Positions 33,789 through 43,531 of a stretch of DNA of 64,000 bases are shown in pieces. The DNA comes from an uncultured Nesterenkonia sp. (GTDB lineage: Bacteria > Actinomycetota > Actinomycetes > Actinomycetales > Micrococcaceae), in the NCBI GenBank assembly GCA_946222885.1, contig CAMIAK010000003.1, forward strand, positions 124,001 to 188,000, in the 5' to 3' direction. Under the pieces are notes generated by a model that saw nothing but the letters and a program-made list of their open reading frames with translations, searched no databases and had not been told where the DNA came from. Position 1 is the stretch's first letter, and the number at the start of each line of letters is the position of its first letter. Made by a program: the position numbers and the translations under genes.

Positions 33789-35213
33789 ATGCCTTACCTT
33801 CCCTCTGGTTTCCCCGACGGCGCGTGGCTGCCGGATGTCGTCGTCGAGCTCGGCGAGGTCTTCGCCGCAGCCGGATTCGAGCTCTCCCTGGTGGGCGGGC
33901 CGGTGCGCGACCTGTTCCTGGGCCGCACCTCCCCGGACCTGGACTTCACCACGGATGCGACGCCGGATGAGATCATCTCCGCGGTCTCCGGATGGGCGGA
34001 TGCGCACTGGGACATCGGCCGGGATTTCGGAACCATCGGGATCCGGAAGGGGGATGACACCATCGAGGTCACCACCTACCGGGCCGAGGCCTACGATGCG
34101 GAGTCCCGCAAGCCGGAGGTGCGCTTCGGCCGGGACCTGGGGGATGACCTGGTCCGCCGCGACTTCACGGTCAACGCCATGGCGCTGAAGCTGCCGGACT
34201 TCGAGCTGGTGGACCCGCATGGAGGGGTGCGTGACCTGTTCGCCCGGCAGCTGCGCACTCCGGCGACCCCGGAGGAGTCCTTCTCCGACGATCCGCTGCG
34301 CATGATGCGTGCGGCCCGCTTCGCGTCCCAGCTGGGGCTGGACGTGGCTCCGGAGGTGCGGGAGGCGATGACCGCGATGGCCGGCCGGATCGAGATCGTC
34401 TCGGCGGAGCGGGTCCGCGAGGAGCTGGTGAAGCTGATCATCGGCGCCCACCCGCGGGCCGGCGTCGACCTGTTGGTGGAGACGGGCCTGGCCGACATCG
34501 TGCTGCCCGAGGTGCCGGCGCTGAAGCGGCTGGATGATGAGCACAACCGGCACAAGGACGTCTATCAGCACTCGCTGAAGGTGCTGGAGCAGGCCGCGGA
34601 CCTGGAGACCGACGCCGAGGGGCCTGTTCCTTCCCCTGACTTCGTCCTGCGCTTCGCAGCGCTGATGCACGACGTCGGCAAGCCCAGGACCCGGCGCTTC
34701 GAGCCCGGCGGGGGCGTGAGCTTCCGGCACCACGATGTGGTCGGGGCGAAGCTGACCCGCAAGCGCATGCAGGCGCTGCGGTTCGACAAGGAGACCATCC
34801 GGGCGGTGACCCTGCTGGTGGAGCTGCATATGCGGTTCTACGGCTACGGGGACCAGGGATGGACCGATTCCGCGGTGCGCCGCTACGTCACCGACGCCGG
34901 CGACCAGCTGGAGCGGCTGCACCGGCTGACCCGTTCTGACGTGACCACGCGGAACAAGAAGAAGGCTGCCCGGCTGGACCATGCCTACGACGACCTCGAG
35001 GAGCGGATCGCCGCCCTGCGCGAACAGGAGGAGCTGGACAAGATCCGCCCCCACCTGGACGGTCAGCAGATCATGGACATCCTGGACATCTCACCCGGGC
35101 CTCAGGTGGGGAAGGCGTATCGGTTCCTGCTGGAGCACCGCATGGAGAACGGCCCCCTCCCGGAGGAGGAGGCCGTGGCCCTGCTCAAGGGCTGGTGGGC
35201 AGAACAGGGCTGA
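33789..35213 (+). CDS. cca: CCA tRNA nucleotidyltransferase
   Basis: Adds or repairs the CCA end of tRNAs; neither tRNA gene in this window encodes CCA, so the activity is needed. The 474-aa protein has the class II nucleotidyltransferase core (LVGGPVRDLFLGR, then DLDFTTDA with the metal-binding aspartates), an RRDFTVNAM motif, and an HD phosphohydrolase domain (LMHDVGKPR). It is called pcnA in mycobacteria. A GTG nine bases upstream (33780) is an alternative start. Confidence 0.94.
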   Translation: MPYLPSGFPDGAWLPDVVVELGEVFAAAGFELSLVGGPVRDLFLGRTSPDLDFTTDATPDEIISAVSGWADAHWDIGRDFGTIGIRKGDDTIEVTTYRAEAYDAESRKPEVRFGRDLGDDLVRRDFTVNAMALKLPDFELVDPHGGVRDLFARQLRTPATPEESFSDDPLRMMRAARFASQLGLDVAPEVREAMTAMAGRIEIVSAERVREELVKLIIGAHPRAGVDLLVETGLADIVLPEVPALKRLDDEHNRHKDVYQHSLKVLEQAADLETDAEGPVPSPDFVLRFAALMHDVGKPRTRRFEPGGGVSFRHHDVVGAKLTRKRMQALRFDKETIRAVTLLVELHMRFYGYGDQGWTDSAVRRYVTDAGDQLERLHRLTRSDVTTRNKKKAARLDHAYDDLEERIAALREQEELDKIRPHLDGQQIMDILDISPGPQVGKAYRFLLEHRMENGPLPEEEAVALLKGWWAEQG

Positions 35214-35257
35214 TCCTTCTCGAGTCCTTCGAGTCCTTATCGGAGACTATGTCTCCA

Positions 35258-35304
35258 CGTTGTTCTCATATCCCTAAGAAATTTCGTGGGGATAGGAGAA
35301 CAAC
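35258..35304. terminator. Bidirectional hairpin between cca and ino1
   Basis: 17-bp stem with one mismatch (35258-35274 and 35288-35304) and a 13-base AT-rich loop, between two convergent genes. A smaller GGAGAC/GTCTCC hairpin sits just before it (35242-35256). Confidence 0.75.
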
Positions 35305-35327
35305 GCGGGGACTTCTGGAAGGTGCCC

Positions 35328-36413
35328 CTACCGCTCCACGTCTCCGCGGATGAAGGCCTCCACCGCCTCGTGGGCTTCGTCGTCGTGGAGCTGCTCCGGC
35401 GGGGACTTCATGAAATAGGCGGAGGCTGAGGTCAGCGGCCCGCCGATCCCGCGGTCCAGGCCGATCTTCGCCGCCCGCACTGCGTCGATGATGACCCCGG
35501 CCGAGTTCGGGGAGTCCCAGACCTCCAGCTTGTACTCGATGGAGACCGGGGCGTCGCCGAAGTTCCGGCCCTCCAGCCGCACATAGGCCCACTTCCGGTC
35601 ATCCAGCCACTGGACGTAGTCCGAGGGCCCGATGTGCACGTCCTTGTCCTCCAGCTGCGCGGAGGTGTTGGAGGTGACCGCCTGCGTCTTGGAGATCTTC
35701 TTGGACTCCAGCCGGTCGCGCTCCAGCATGTTCTTGAAGTCCATGTTGCCGCCCACGTTGAGCTGGTAGGTCCGGTCCAGGATGACCCCGCGCTCCTCGA
35801 ACAGGTGCGCCAGCTCGCGGTGGGTGATGGTCGCCCCGATCTGGGACTTGATGTCATCCCCGACGATCGGCAGCCCCGCCTCCTCGAACTTCTCCGCCCA
35901 CTCCGGCACCCCGGCGATGAACACCGGCAGCGCGTTGACGAAGGCGGCACCGGCGTCGAGGGAGGCCTGCGCGTAGAACTTCGCCGCCTCCTCCGAGCCC
36001 ACGGGCAGATAGCAGACCACGACGTCGACCGCGGCGTCCTTCAGCGCGGCGGCCACATCCACGGCCTGAGCTGCGGACTCGGTGATCGTCTCCCGGTAGT
36101 ACCGGCCCAGCCCGTCCAGAGTCGGTCCGCGCAGCACCTCCACGCCGGCGGGCGGGACGTCAGCGATCTTGATGGTGTTGTTCTCCGAGACGTCGATCGC
36201 CTTGGAGAGGTCCAGCCCGACCTTCGCATCGTCCACGTCGAAGGCCGCGACGAACTCGATGTCGGAGATGTGATAGTCGCCGAAGCGGACATGCATCAGA
36301 CCGGGGACCTTCTGATCATCCGGGGCGTCCTTGTAGTACTGCACTCCCTGGATCAGGGAGGAGGCGCAGTTTCCCACGCCCACGATCGCCACACGGATAG
36401 GGTTTGAAGCCAA
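35328..36413 (-). CDS. ino1: Inositol-3-phosphate synthase
   Basis: NAD-dependent enzyme turning glucose-6-phosphate into inositol-3-phosphate, the precursor of phosphatidylinositol and mycothiol in actinobacteria. The 361-aa short bacterial form has the nucleotide loop VGVGNCASSL, and the conserved GDDIKSQIGAT, LNVGGNMDF and SNTSAQL motifs. The start is TTG with GAAGGAGAG upstream; an overlapping ATG is out of frame. Confidence 0.95.
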   Translation of the reverse strand: MASNPIRVAIVGVGNCASSLIQGVQYYKDAPDDQKVPGLMHVRFGDYHISDIEFVAAFDVDDAKVGLDLSKAIDVSENNTIKIADVPPAGVEVLRGPTLDGLGRYYRETITESAAQAVDVAAALKDAAVDVVVCYLPVGSEEAAKFYAQASLDAGAAFVNALPVFIAGVPEWAEKFEEAGLPIVGDDIKSQIGATITHRELAHLFEERGVILDRTYQLNVGGNMDFKNMLERDRLESKKISKTQAVTSNTSAQLEDKDVHIGPSDYVQWLDDRKWAYVRLEGRNFGDAPVSIEYKLEVWDSPNSAGVIIDAVRAAKIGLDRGIGGPLTSASAYFMKSPPEQLHDDEAHEAVEAFIRGDVER

Positions 36414-36476
36414 CTCATCTCTCCTTCGGGAAGTCCTGAGACGTTCGGATGAGCCTCACTCTAATGGAGGAACACC

Positions 36477-36482
36477 TAGGCT
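36477..36482 (+). promoter_or_regulatory. -10 box TAGGCT, leaderless start of glycosyltransferase gene
   Basis: TAGGCT ends seven bases before ATG 36490. The 76-bp gap to ino1 must hold both divergent promoters. Confidence 0.5.
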
Positions 36483-36489
36483 GGTGACG

Positions 36490-37926
36490 ATGACCACAAC
36501 GCGGAACGCGGCTGCGGCGCCCACGCGGGAGGACCCGCTGCTCGCTCACCTCTCCGAGCGTGCCGGCGGGCCGGCCGGCCGCCGGCTGAACAGCGGAGTG
36601 CCCGACGCCGGCCGCGGCTTCTGGAGCATCCCCCGGGTGCTGGTCGCCATGACCCTGGCCGCGATCCTGCTCTCGGCCCTCTCCATGCAGTGGTGCCGGG
36701 CCAACGGCTGGGCCGGGGAGGGGATGAACCTCTACGGCTGCTACTCCGACGTCGCCGCCCTCTACACCGCCCGGGACCTGGACCAGAACCCCTGGGCCCC
36801 GTTCTCCGGCGACCACTGGTTCGAATATCCGGTGCTGACCGGTCTGGTGGCCTCCCTGGCCGCCCTGGTCACCCACGGTCTGGCCGGACTGACCTCCGGA
36901 TACTGGGGCCAGCGCACAGAACTTCTCTACTGGGACGTCAGCTTCCTGCTGACCGCGGCCGTCTGGGTGCTGCTGGTGCTGACCGTCATGAAGTCGGCAG
37001 GCCGCGACGCCGGCCGGGCCCGACCCTGGGATGCCGCGATCGTTGCGCTCTCCCCGGCGATCATCTTCGGCGCGGGGATCAACTGGGATCTCTGGGCCAC
37101 CGCCGCTCTGGCGCTCGCAGTCCTGCTCCATGTGCGCGGCCGGCACCTGGCCGCCGGGGTGATGGTCGGCGTCGGGGTCTCCTTCAAGATCTTCCCGCTG
37201 TTCCTGCTGGGTGCGGTGCTGGTGCTGGCGCTGCGGCGCGATGTGCTGAAGAAGGATGCGGGACCGGTCTCCGCCGCTCCCTCAGCACCGGCGGTGGGTC
37301 TGCGCGAGTTCGGGCTGACCGTGGCGGGGGCGGCCGGCAGCTGGGCGCTCATCAACGGGCCGGCCATGCTGGCCAGCTGGGAGTCCTGGGTCCAGTTCTA
37401 CAGCTATTCGGCCGAGCGCGGCGCCGGGAACTCCTCCCTCTGGCACGTCTGGCTGCTGGTCGACGGGCAGGGCCTGGCCGCGGATCAGGTCTCCTTCTGG
37501 AGCTTCTCCCTCTTCCTGCTCTCCTGCCTGGGGGTCCTGGCGCTCGGCCTGGCCGCGCCGCAGCGCCCCCGCATGGTGCAGCTGCTGTTCCTGATCGTGG
37601 CCGCGTTCATGCTCTTCAACAAGGTCTACTCACCGCAGTTCATGATCTGGTTGATCCCGCTGATCGCGCTCGCGGCCCCGCGTTGGCGTGATGCGCTGAT
37701 CTGGCAGGCCTTCCAGGTCCTGCACTTCTGGGCGATCTGGATGCACTTCATCGCCCAGCAGCCCGGCGCGAATCCGCAGCACACCCTGGACGAGACGGTC
37801 TTCATGCTCGCGGTCGTCGCGCAGTTCGCCGCCACCGGTTACCTGATGCTCCAGGTGGTGCTGGACATCCTCAAACCTGGGCGCGATGTCGTGCGCCGGA
37901 CAGACCCGGGAGACACATCGGTATAG
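36490..37926 (+). CDS. Polytopic membrane glycosyltransferase (GT87/DUF2029-like)
   Basis: A 478-aa membrane protein with about 10-12 helices. After the first helix the external loop reads YSDVAALYTARDLDQNPWAPF, with the acidic residue expected of polyprenyl-phosphate-sugar-dependent GT-C enzymes, and later FEYPVLTG and SFKIFPLF, typical of GT87 mannosyltransferases. The likely role is sugar transfer to a lipid or glycan outside the membrane. Divergence from ino1 makes phosphatidylinositol mannosides a plausible target, but that is inference. A GTG six bases upstream overlaps the spacer after the -10 box. Confidence 0.85.
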   Translation: MTTTRNAAAAPTREDPLLAHLSERAGGPAGRRLNSGVPDAGRGFWSIPRVLVAMTLAAILLSALSMQWCRANGWAGEGMNLYGCYSDVAALYTARDLDQNPWAPFSGDHWFEYPVLTGLVASLAALVTHGLAGLTSGYWGQRTELLYWDVSFLLTAAVWVLLVLTVMKSAGRDAGRARPWDAAIVALSPAIIFGAGINWDLWATAALALAVLLHVRGRHLAAGVMVGVGVSFKIFPLFLLGAVLVLALRRDVLKKDAGPVSAAPSAPAVGLREFGLTVAGAAGSWALINGPAMLASWESWVQFYSYSAERGAGNSSLWHVWLLVDGQGLAADQVSFWSFSLFLLSCLGVLALGLAAPQRPRMVQLLFLIVAAFMLFNKVYSPQFMIWLIPLIALAAPRWRDALIWQAFQVLHFWAIWMHFIAQQPGANPQHTLDETVFMLAVVAQFAATGYLMLQVVLDILKPGRDVVRRTDPGDTSV

Positions 37927-38037
37927 AACCGAGATGCACCTTAACCTCTGTGTAACCGCTCCTTTGTGTAGGATTTCACTCACACTTTCCGGCTGGACAC
38001 CCCATGCCGGAAGACTCCACCTGATGAGGAGATAACC

Positions 38038-39030
38038 ATGAGGATCCGACAGACTGCGACTGCCGCAGCGGCCACCGCCGCGATGCTGGCACTGGCCGCA
38101 TGCGGCAACGGTGACGGAAATGGGAACGGCGACGGCGGCAACGGCGACGCCGAGTACACCGAGGACCTGACCTTCGCCACCGGCGGCACCGGCGGCGCCT
38201 ACTACCCCCTGGGCGGTGAGCTGGCCGCCATCTTCGAGGCTGAGACTGAGGCCTCGGTGAACTATGTGGAGTCCGGCGGTTCCGCAGAGAACCTCGGCCA
38301 GATCTTCCAGGGCCAGGCACAGTTGGGCCTGAGCCAGAACGACACCGCTGCTGATGCGATCAACGGCGACATCGACGACCTCGACGGGGAGGTCATCGAC
38401 AACTTCGGCTGGATCGCGAACCTCTACCCGGAGGCCATGCACATCGTGGTGCGCGACGACGCCGGCATCGAGTCCGTGGAGGATCTCGACGGAGCCACCA
38501 TCGCTGTGGGCGACGTCGGCTCTGGCACCCGTGCTATCTCTGACGCCATCCTGGATCACTACGAGATCGAGTACACCGCGGAGGAGACCGAGTTCGGCGA
38601 CTCCACCGAGATGCTGGCCGATAACCAGATCGACGCCTCCATGTTCGTGGTGGGCGTGCCGGTGGCCTCCCTGACCGAGCTGGCGCAGAACACCGACGTC
38701 TCCCTGCTGTCCTTGGAGGATGCTGAGGCTGAGGAGATCGCCGAGGGCGGCTTCTACGAGTCCTACACCATCGAGGCCGACGCCTATGAGTTCCTCGAGG
38801 AGGACGTGACCACTCTGTCCGTCTTCGCCGCGCTGATCGCCTCCACCGATGAGGTCTCCGAGGATCTCGCCTACGAGATCACTGCCGCGCTGTTCGACAA
38901 CATCGACCAGATCACCGTGGACCAGGGTGCCTCCATCGACATCGAAGAAGCCCTGCTGGGCATCGGCGACATCCCGCTGCACCCCGGCGCTGAGCGCTAC
39001 TTCGAAGAGCAGGACATCGAAATTCCGTGA
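38038..39030 (+). CDS. TAXI family TRAP transporter solute-binding lipoprotein
   Basis: Extracytoplasmic receptor of a TRAP transporter. It has a lipoprotein signal with lipobox LAAC (Cys22), a Gly/Asn-rich linker, and the TAXI-type domain (TFATGGTGGAYYPLGG, GQAQLGLSQND, VGSGTRAISDAILDHY). Ligands of TAXI proteins include glutamate and related carboxylates. GAGGAG precedes the ATG and a TAGGAT element lies 63 bases upstream. A hairpin (TTCCGGC/GCCGGAA, 37988-38013) sits in the leader. Its stop overlaps the permease start (GTGA). Confidence 0.94.
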   Translation: MRIRQTATAAAATAAMLALAACGNGDGNGNGDGGNGDAEYTEDLTFATGGTGGAYYPLGGELAAIFEAETEASVNYVESGGSAENLGQIFQGQAQLGLSQNDTAADAINGDIDDLDGEVIDNFGWIANLYPEAMHIVVRDDAGIESVEDLDGATIAVGDVGSGTRAISDAILDHYEIEYTAEETEFGDSTEMLADNQIDASMFVVGVPVASLTELAQNTDVSLLSLEDAEAEEIAEGGFYESYTIEADAYEFLEEDVTTLSVFAALIASTDEVSEDLAYEITAALFDNIDQITVDQGASIDIEEALLGIGDIPLHPGAERYFEEQDIEIP

Positions 39031-41195
39031 GCACCCCTCCCACAGAGCAGTCCCGGGCCAACGCCTTCCCGGAAGACGTGAAGCCCGGGGCGGCTTCTGA
39101 GGAGAAGGCCGAAGAGGTCCTCCGCGAGCATGACATCTCCAGCCGGTTCCGCACGGATCTGGGCTGGTGGGGTTGGCTCGTGGGGGGCCTCGCGGTCGCC
39201 TTCACCGCCTACCACCTGTTCTCGGCGTTCTACCGCCCGTACAACACGTGGATGCACGGCTCCCTGCACGTGGCAGGAGCCGCCTCCCTGATCTTCCTGC
39301 TCTACCCCGCCTCGCGGCGCCTGCTGCGCCCGGCGGGTCCGGGGAGCAGCACCCTGCTGAACCTGCTCTCCGGCCGACATCGCGGGGTGGCCTGGTACGA
39401 CGTGCTGCTCGCGGCTGCCGCAATGTACTGCAGCACCTACATCTTCTTCAACTACGAGCATCTGGTCTCCAACCGGGTCCAGATGCTCGGCTATGACGAC
39501 TGGGACATCATCGTCGCGCTGGTCGGCGTCGCCCTGATCCTGGAGGCCACCCGCCGCTGCGTGGGCCTGCCGATCGTGATCATCGCAGGCCTGGCCATCC
39601 TCTACGCCGTCTACGGCGACAGCTCCCCGATCTTCTCCCACCGCGGGCAGGACTGGAGCGAGTTCGCCACCAACACCTTCCTGTCCTCCGGCTCCGGCAT
39701 CTTCGGCACGCCGATCCAGGTCTCGGCGAACTTCATCTTCCTGTTCCTCTTCTTCGCCGTGGTGCTCATCCGCACCAACATCGGCCAGTTCTTCAACGAT
39801 CTCGCCTTCCGAGCCGCCGGCCGCTTCACCGGAGGACCGGCCAAGGCCGCCGTCGCCGCCTCCGGCCTGCAGGGCATGATCTCCGGCTCCTCGGTGGCCA
39901 ACACCGTGGCCTCCGGCTCCTTCACCATCCCGATCATGAAGAAGGCCGGCTTCAAGCCGCACATCGCCGCGGCCACCGAGGCCACAGCCTCCACCGGCGG
40001 GCAGATGATGCCGCCCATCATGGGTGCGGCCGCCTTCATCATGGCACAGAACATCCCGGACCTGGAGTACAACGAGCTGATCGTCATCGCGATCATCCCG
40101 GCTGGGCTCTATTTCCTGGGCGCGATGCTCAGCGTCCACTTCGAGGCCAAGCGCAACGGTCTCAGGGGCATGTCCCCGGATGCCCTGCCCGCCTGGCGCT
40201 CCCTGCTGACACGCATCGACATGCTGCTGCCGCTGGTGGTCATCATGTCCACCCTGCTCTCCGGGATGAGCGCCATGCGCGCAGCCCTGTTCGGCATCGG
40301 CACCGCGCTGGCGATCAGCCTCATCCGCGCGATCTTCGAGCACTTCCTCCCGGTGATCCGCCAAGGCGTGGCCGAGGGCAGGAGCCCCTGGGTGGAGACC
40401 GGCAAGCTGCTGCTGGCCCTGGTCCACGCCGTGATCGAGATGTTCATCGCCGGCGCGCGCACCGCCCTGCCGGTGATCGCCGCCTGTGCGGCCGCGGGGA
40501 TCGTGGCCGGGACCGTGACCTCCACCGGCCTGGGCGGACAGCTCGGCAGCGGCCTGGTGAACCTGGCCGGCGGAAACTTCCTGCTGGTGCTCTTCCTGGT
40601 GATGATCGCCTGCATCGTGCTGGGCATGGGCCTGCCGACCACCGCCAACTACGTGGTCACCGCGACCATCGCCGCGCCGATCCTCTACAACAACTTCGAT
40701 GTGCCGCTGATCGCCGCCCACATGTTCGTGTTCTTCTTCGGCATCCTGGCGGACATCACACCACCGGTCTGTCTGGCCGCCTATGCGGGCGCCGGCATCG
40801 CCAACGCCAACCCGATGGCGGCCGGGGTGAGTGCGCTGAAGATCGCCTTCGCCGGGTTCCTCATACCGTATGTGTTCATCCTGCAGCCGGCGCTGCTGCT
40901 GCAGGGCACCGCGACGGAGCTGTTCCTGGCGCTGAGCACGGTGATCGTGGGCATGATCGCGCTGGCCTCCGGCCTGGCGGGATATCTGATCACCCGCGCG
41001 GTCTGGTGGGAGCGGCTGCTGCTGCTCGCCGGGGGCATCCTGCTGATCTATCCGGATCTCACGGTCTCGGTGGGAGGGATGGTCCTGATGGGCGCGGGCG
41101 TGGCGCTGCAGGCCATCCGCCGTGGGCGCCACGGCAAGGAGATCGACCCGGACACCGGCGTGGTCGACTCCGTGGACCAGGTCTCCGCGCGCTGA
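39027..41195 (+). CDS. TRAP transporter fused permease
   Basis: A 722-aa membrane protein in which the small and large TRAP subunits are fused, as is usual with TAXI receptors. About 16-18 helices are visible, with TRAP motifs such as SGSSVANTVASGSFTIPIMKK and GMGLPTTANYVVTA. Uptake would be driven by a Na+ or H+ gradient. Translation is coupled to the receptor by the GTGA overlap. Confidence 0.95.
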   Translation: MSTPPTEQSRANAFPEDVKPGAASEEKAEEVLREHDISSRFRTDLGWWGWLVGGLAVAFTAYHLFSAFYRPYNTWMHGSLHVAGAASLIFLLYPASRRLLRPAGPGSSTLLNLLSGRHRGVAWYDVLLAAAAMYCSTYIFFNYEHLVSNRVQMLGYDDWDIIVALVGVALILEATRRCVGLPIVIIAGLAILYAVYGDSSPIFSHRGQDWSEFATNTFLSSGSGIFGTPIQVSANFIFLFLFFAVVLIRTNIGQFFNDLAFRAAGRFTGGPAKAAVAASGLQGMISGSSVANTVASGSFTIPIMKKAGFKPHIAAATEATASTGGQMMPPIMGAAAFIMAQNIPDLEYNELIVIAIIPAGLYFLGAMLSVHFEAKRNGLRGMSPDALPAWRSLLTRIDMLLPLVVIMSTLLSGMSAMRAALFGIGTALAISLIRAIFEHFLPVIRQGVAEGRSPWVETGKLLLALVHAVIEMFIAGARTALPVIAACAAAGIVAGTVTSTGLGGQLGSGLVNLAGGNFLLVLFLVMIACIVLGMGLPTTANYVVTATIAAPILYNNFDVPLIAAHMFVFFFGILADITPPVCLAAYAGAGIANANPMAAGVSALKIAFAGFLIPYVFILQPALLLQGTATELFLALSTVIVGMIALASGLAGYLITRAVWWERLLLLAGGILLIYPDLTVSVGGMVLMGAGVALQAIRRGRHGKEIDPDTGVVDSVDQVSAR

Positions 41196-41226
41196 GTATG
41201 GTCAGCCCCGGATCCCTCCGTCTTCG

Positions 41227-42489
41227 ATGAGAGAGATCAGCAGCGACGGCGACTCCCGGCCCCCTCAGGGCGCCCGGCTGTACGAGGTGGATGCGCTGCG
41301 GGCGCTCGCGCTGCTGGGCATCCTCTCGGTCAACATCTGGTTCTTCGCCTACCCGGAGACACTGGAGACCGGGATGCGCAGCACCGCCCGGGAGACCCCC
41401 GCGGACCAGATCGTCTCCTTCGCGGGGACGGTGCTGTTCGAGGCGAAGTCCTATGTGGTCTTCTCCTTCCTCTTCGGCCTGGCCTTCGTGCTGCAATGGG
41501 CCTCGGCCTCCCGTGCCGGGGTCAGCGAGACCGGGCGGTCCTTCCGGCGCTTCGCCGCCCTGGCCGTGCTGGGCCTGCTCCACGGGATCCTCCTCTTCGC
41601 CGGGGACATCCTGCTGGCCTATGCGATCCTCGGCTGCGCCCTGTTCGGGATGCGCCGGATCCGGCCGCGCTGGGCGGTGCTGACCGGCGTCGTGGTTCTG
41701 CTGGCCATCCCGCTGTTCCTGCTGACGGCCGGGCTGCTGACCGCCGGGATGCAGGAGGCGGGGATGCAGGAGGCAGCCGCCCTGGCCGGCGGGGGCGACG
41801 CCGAGGCCGCACGTGCGGCCTACACCGGCGGCCTCAGCTCCTACCTGGCCTTCCAGCTGGAGGCCTACAGCTGGGCGCTGCCCAATGTGCTGCTGGGGCA
41901 GGGGCCCATGGCACTGGCCGCGTTCCTGATCGGCCTGGCGGTGGGGCGCACCCGGATGATCGAACGGATCCTCAGCCGCGAGATCCCCACCGGCAGGCTG
42001 ATCGCGTGGATGACCCCAGCGCTGGGCGTCGGGTTCGGGCTGAGCTGGATCGCCGCGGTGATGCTGTGGGGCCCGCCGGGAAGCACCGCCCCGGCCGGCG
42101 CCACCTCGGAGGACGAGTTCGCCGCGGAGATGATCGGCCAGGGACTGGTCTTCCTGGCCGGCCCCATCCAGGCGCTGGGCTATGTGCTGGGAGCTCTGCT
42201 GGTCCTGCGCAGCCCGGTGCTGCGCGGCCTGATGCAGTATCTCTCCTTCGCCGGGCGCATGTCGCTGAGCAACTACCTGGGGCAGTCGGCGCTGCTGGTG
42301 ATGATCTTCTCCGGACTCGGGCTGGGCCTGGGCGGAGAGCTCAGCGCCGTCGCGGTGGCCGGCGTCGCAGTGCTCCTGTGGGTCTTCCAGCTGAGCTTCT
42401 CCGCCGCCTGGCTCAGGAACTTCCGCCGAGGCCCCATGGAGGGGCTGGTCCGGGCCGTCACCTACCGGGAGGCCCCCTCCTGGCGCTGA
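41227..42489 (+). CDS. DUF418 domain membrane protein
   Basis: A 420-aa polytopic protein starting RLYEVDALRALALLGILSVN, the DUF418 N-terminal signature, with about ten helices and the C-terminal block MSLSNYLGQSALL and LSFSAAWLRNFRRGPMEGLVRAVTY. These proteins resemble acyltransferase-3-like and YeiB membrane proteins; function is unknown. It follows the TRAP permease by 31 bases and may be in the same operon. No strong ribosome site is visible before ATG 41227. Confidence 0.88.
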   Translation: MREISSDGDSRPPQGARLYEVDALRALALLGILSVNIWFFAYPETLETGMRSTARETPADQIVSFAGTVLFEAKSYVVFSFLFGLAFVLQWASASRAGVSETGRSFRRFAALAVLGLLHGILLFAGDILLAYAILGCALFGMRRIRPRWAVLTGVVVLLAIPLFLLTAGLLTAGMQEAGMQEAAALAGGGDAEAARAAYTGGLSSYLAFQLEAYSWALPNVLLGQGPMALAAFLIGLAVGRTRMIERILSREIPTGRLIAWMTPALGVGFGLSWIAAVMLWGPPGSTAPAGATSEDEFAAEMIGQGLVFLAGPIQALGYVLGALLVLRSPVLRGLMQYLSFAGRMSLSNYLGQSALLVMIFSGLGLGLGGELSAVAVAGVAVLLWVFQLSFSAAWLRNFRRGPMEGLVRAVTYREAPSWR

Positions 42490-42619
42490 TCGGGGCGCCC
42501 CGCTGTGCCGCCTCCGGGACACTCCCTCAGCCCAAAGGCTGATGCGGAAGCTCATCCTCTGGGCTGGTTCCCATGTCCCCGCCTGAGCGTAGGTTGGGGA
42601 GCGTGGGAAGGAGCTCACC

Positions 42620-43531
42620 ATGATCACCGCGGAGAACCTGCGGAAGACCTACGGGTCCAAGACCGCCGTGGACGGCATCAGCTTCACCGCGCAGCCCGGC
42701 CGGGTCACCGGCTTCCTGGGGCCCAACGGTGCCGGCAAGTCCACCACTATGCGGATGGCGGTCGGCCTGGACCGGCCCACCGAAGGCAGCATCAGCGTCA
42801 ACGGGCGTCCCTTCGCCCAGCACCGTGCGCCGCTGCGCGAGGTGGGAGCGGTGCTCGACGCCGGCGCGACCCACCCCGGCCGCACAGCCCGCCAGCATCT
42901 GAGGATCCTGGCGGCCACCCACGGCATCGGAGCCGGGCGGGTGGAGGAGGTCATCGAGCTGACCGGCCTGGGAGCCGTGGCGAAGAAGCGCATCAAGGGC
43001 TTCTCCCTGGGCATGAACCAGCGGCTCGGGATCGCCGCCGCCCTGCTGGGCGATCCCGCCACGCTCATCTTCGACGAGCCGGTCAACGGCCTGGACCCCG
43101 AGGGCGTGCGCTGGGTCCGGCAGATGTGCCGCCAGCTGGCCGCCGAGGGCCGGACGGTGTTCCTCTCCTCCCATCTGATGAGCGAGATGGCCCAGACCGC
43201 CGACCATCTGGTGGTGCTCGGCCGCGGCAGGATCATCGCCGACGCCCCCATCCAGGAGCTCATCGACGCCGGCGGGCCGGAACGCGTCTTGGTCCGCAGC
43301 GAGCAGGCCGCCGACCTGATGAACGCGCTCTCCGCCCCGGAGGTGACGCTGACCAGCCGGGACGCCGAGACCTTCGAGGTCGCCGGGATGGACCCGCGGG
43401 CCGTGGGGCAGCGCGCCCTGGAGGTCGGCGCGGTGCTGCACGAACTCACCCCGCTGCGCTCCTCCCTGGAGGACACCTACATGCAGCTCACCGATGACCA
43501 GGTGGAATACCGGTCAGGAGGTCTCTCATGA
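42620..43531 (+). CDS. ABC transporter ATP-binding protein
   Basis: A 303-aa ATPase of the multidrug/bacteriocin-export type. Walker A is GPNGAGKST (34-42), the signature reads FSLGMNQRLGIA in place of LSGGQ, and Walker B is TLIFDEPVNGLDPEG. GGAAGGAGC precedes the ATG. It overlaps the permease gene by four bases. The four genes 42620-46770 look like an exporter with its own two-component control. Confidence 0.94.
   Translation: MITAENLRKTYGSKTAVDGISFTAQPGRVTGFLGPNGAGKSTTMRMAVGLDRPTEGSISVNGRPFAQHRAPLREVGAVLDAGATHPGRTARQHLRILAATHGIGAGRVEEVIELTGLGAVAKKRIKGFSLGMNQRLGIAAALLGDPATLIFDEPVNGLDPEGVRWVRQMCRQLAAEGRTVFLSSHLMSEMAQTADHLVVLGRGRIIADAPIQELIDAGGPERVLVRSEQAADLMNALSAPEVTLTSRDAETFEVAGMDPRAVGQRALEVGAVLHELTPLRSSLEDTYMQLTDDQVEYRSGGLS

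Noticed and set aside
38997..41132. 711-codon open frame antisense to the TRAP permease
   Set aside because: Gln/His/Asp-rich product without hydrophobic core or motifs; the permease on the plus strand is unambiguous.
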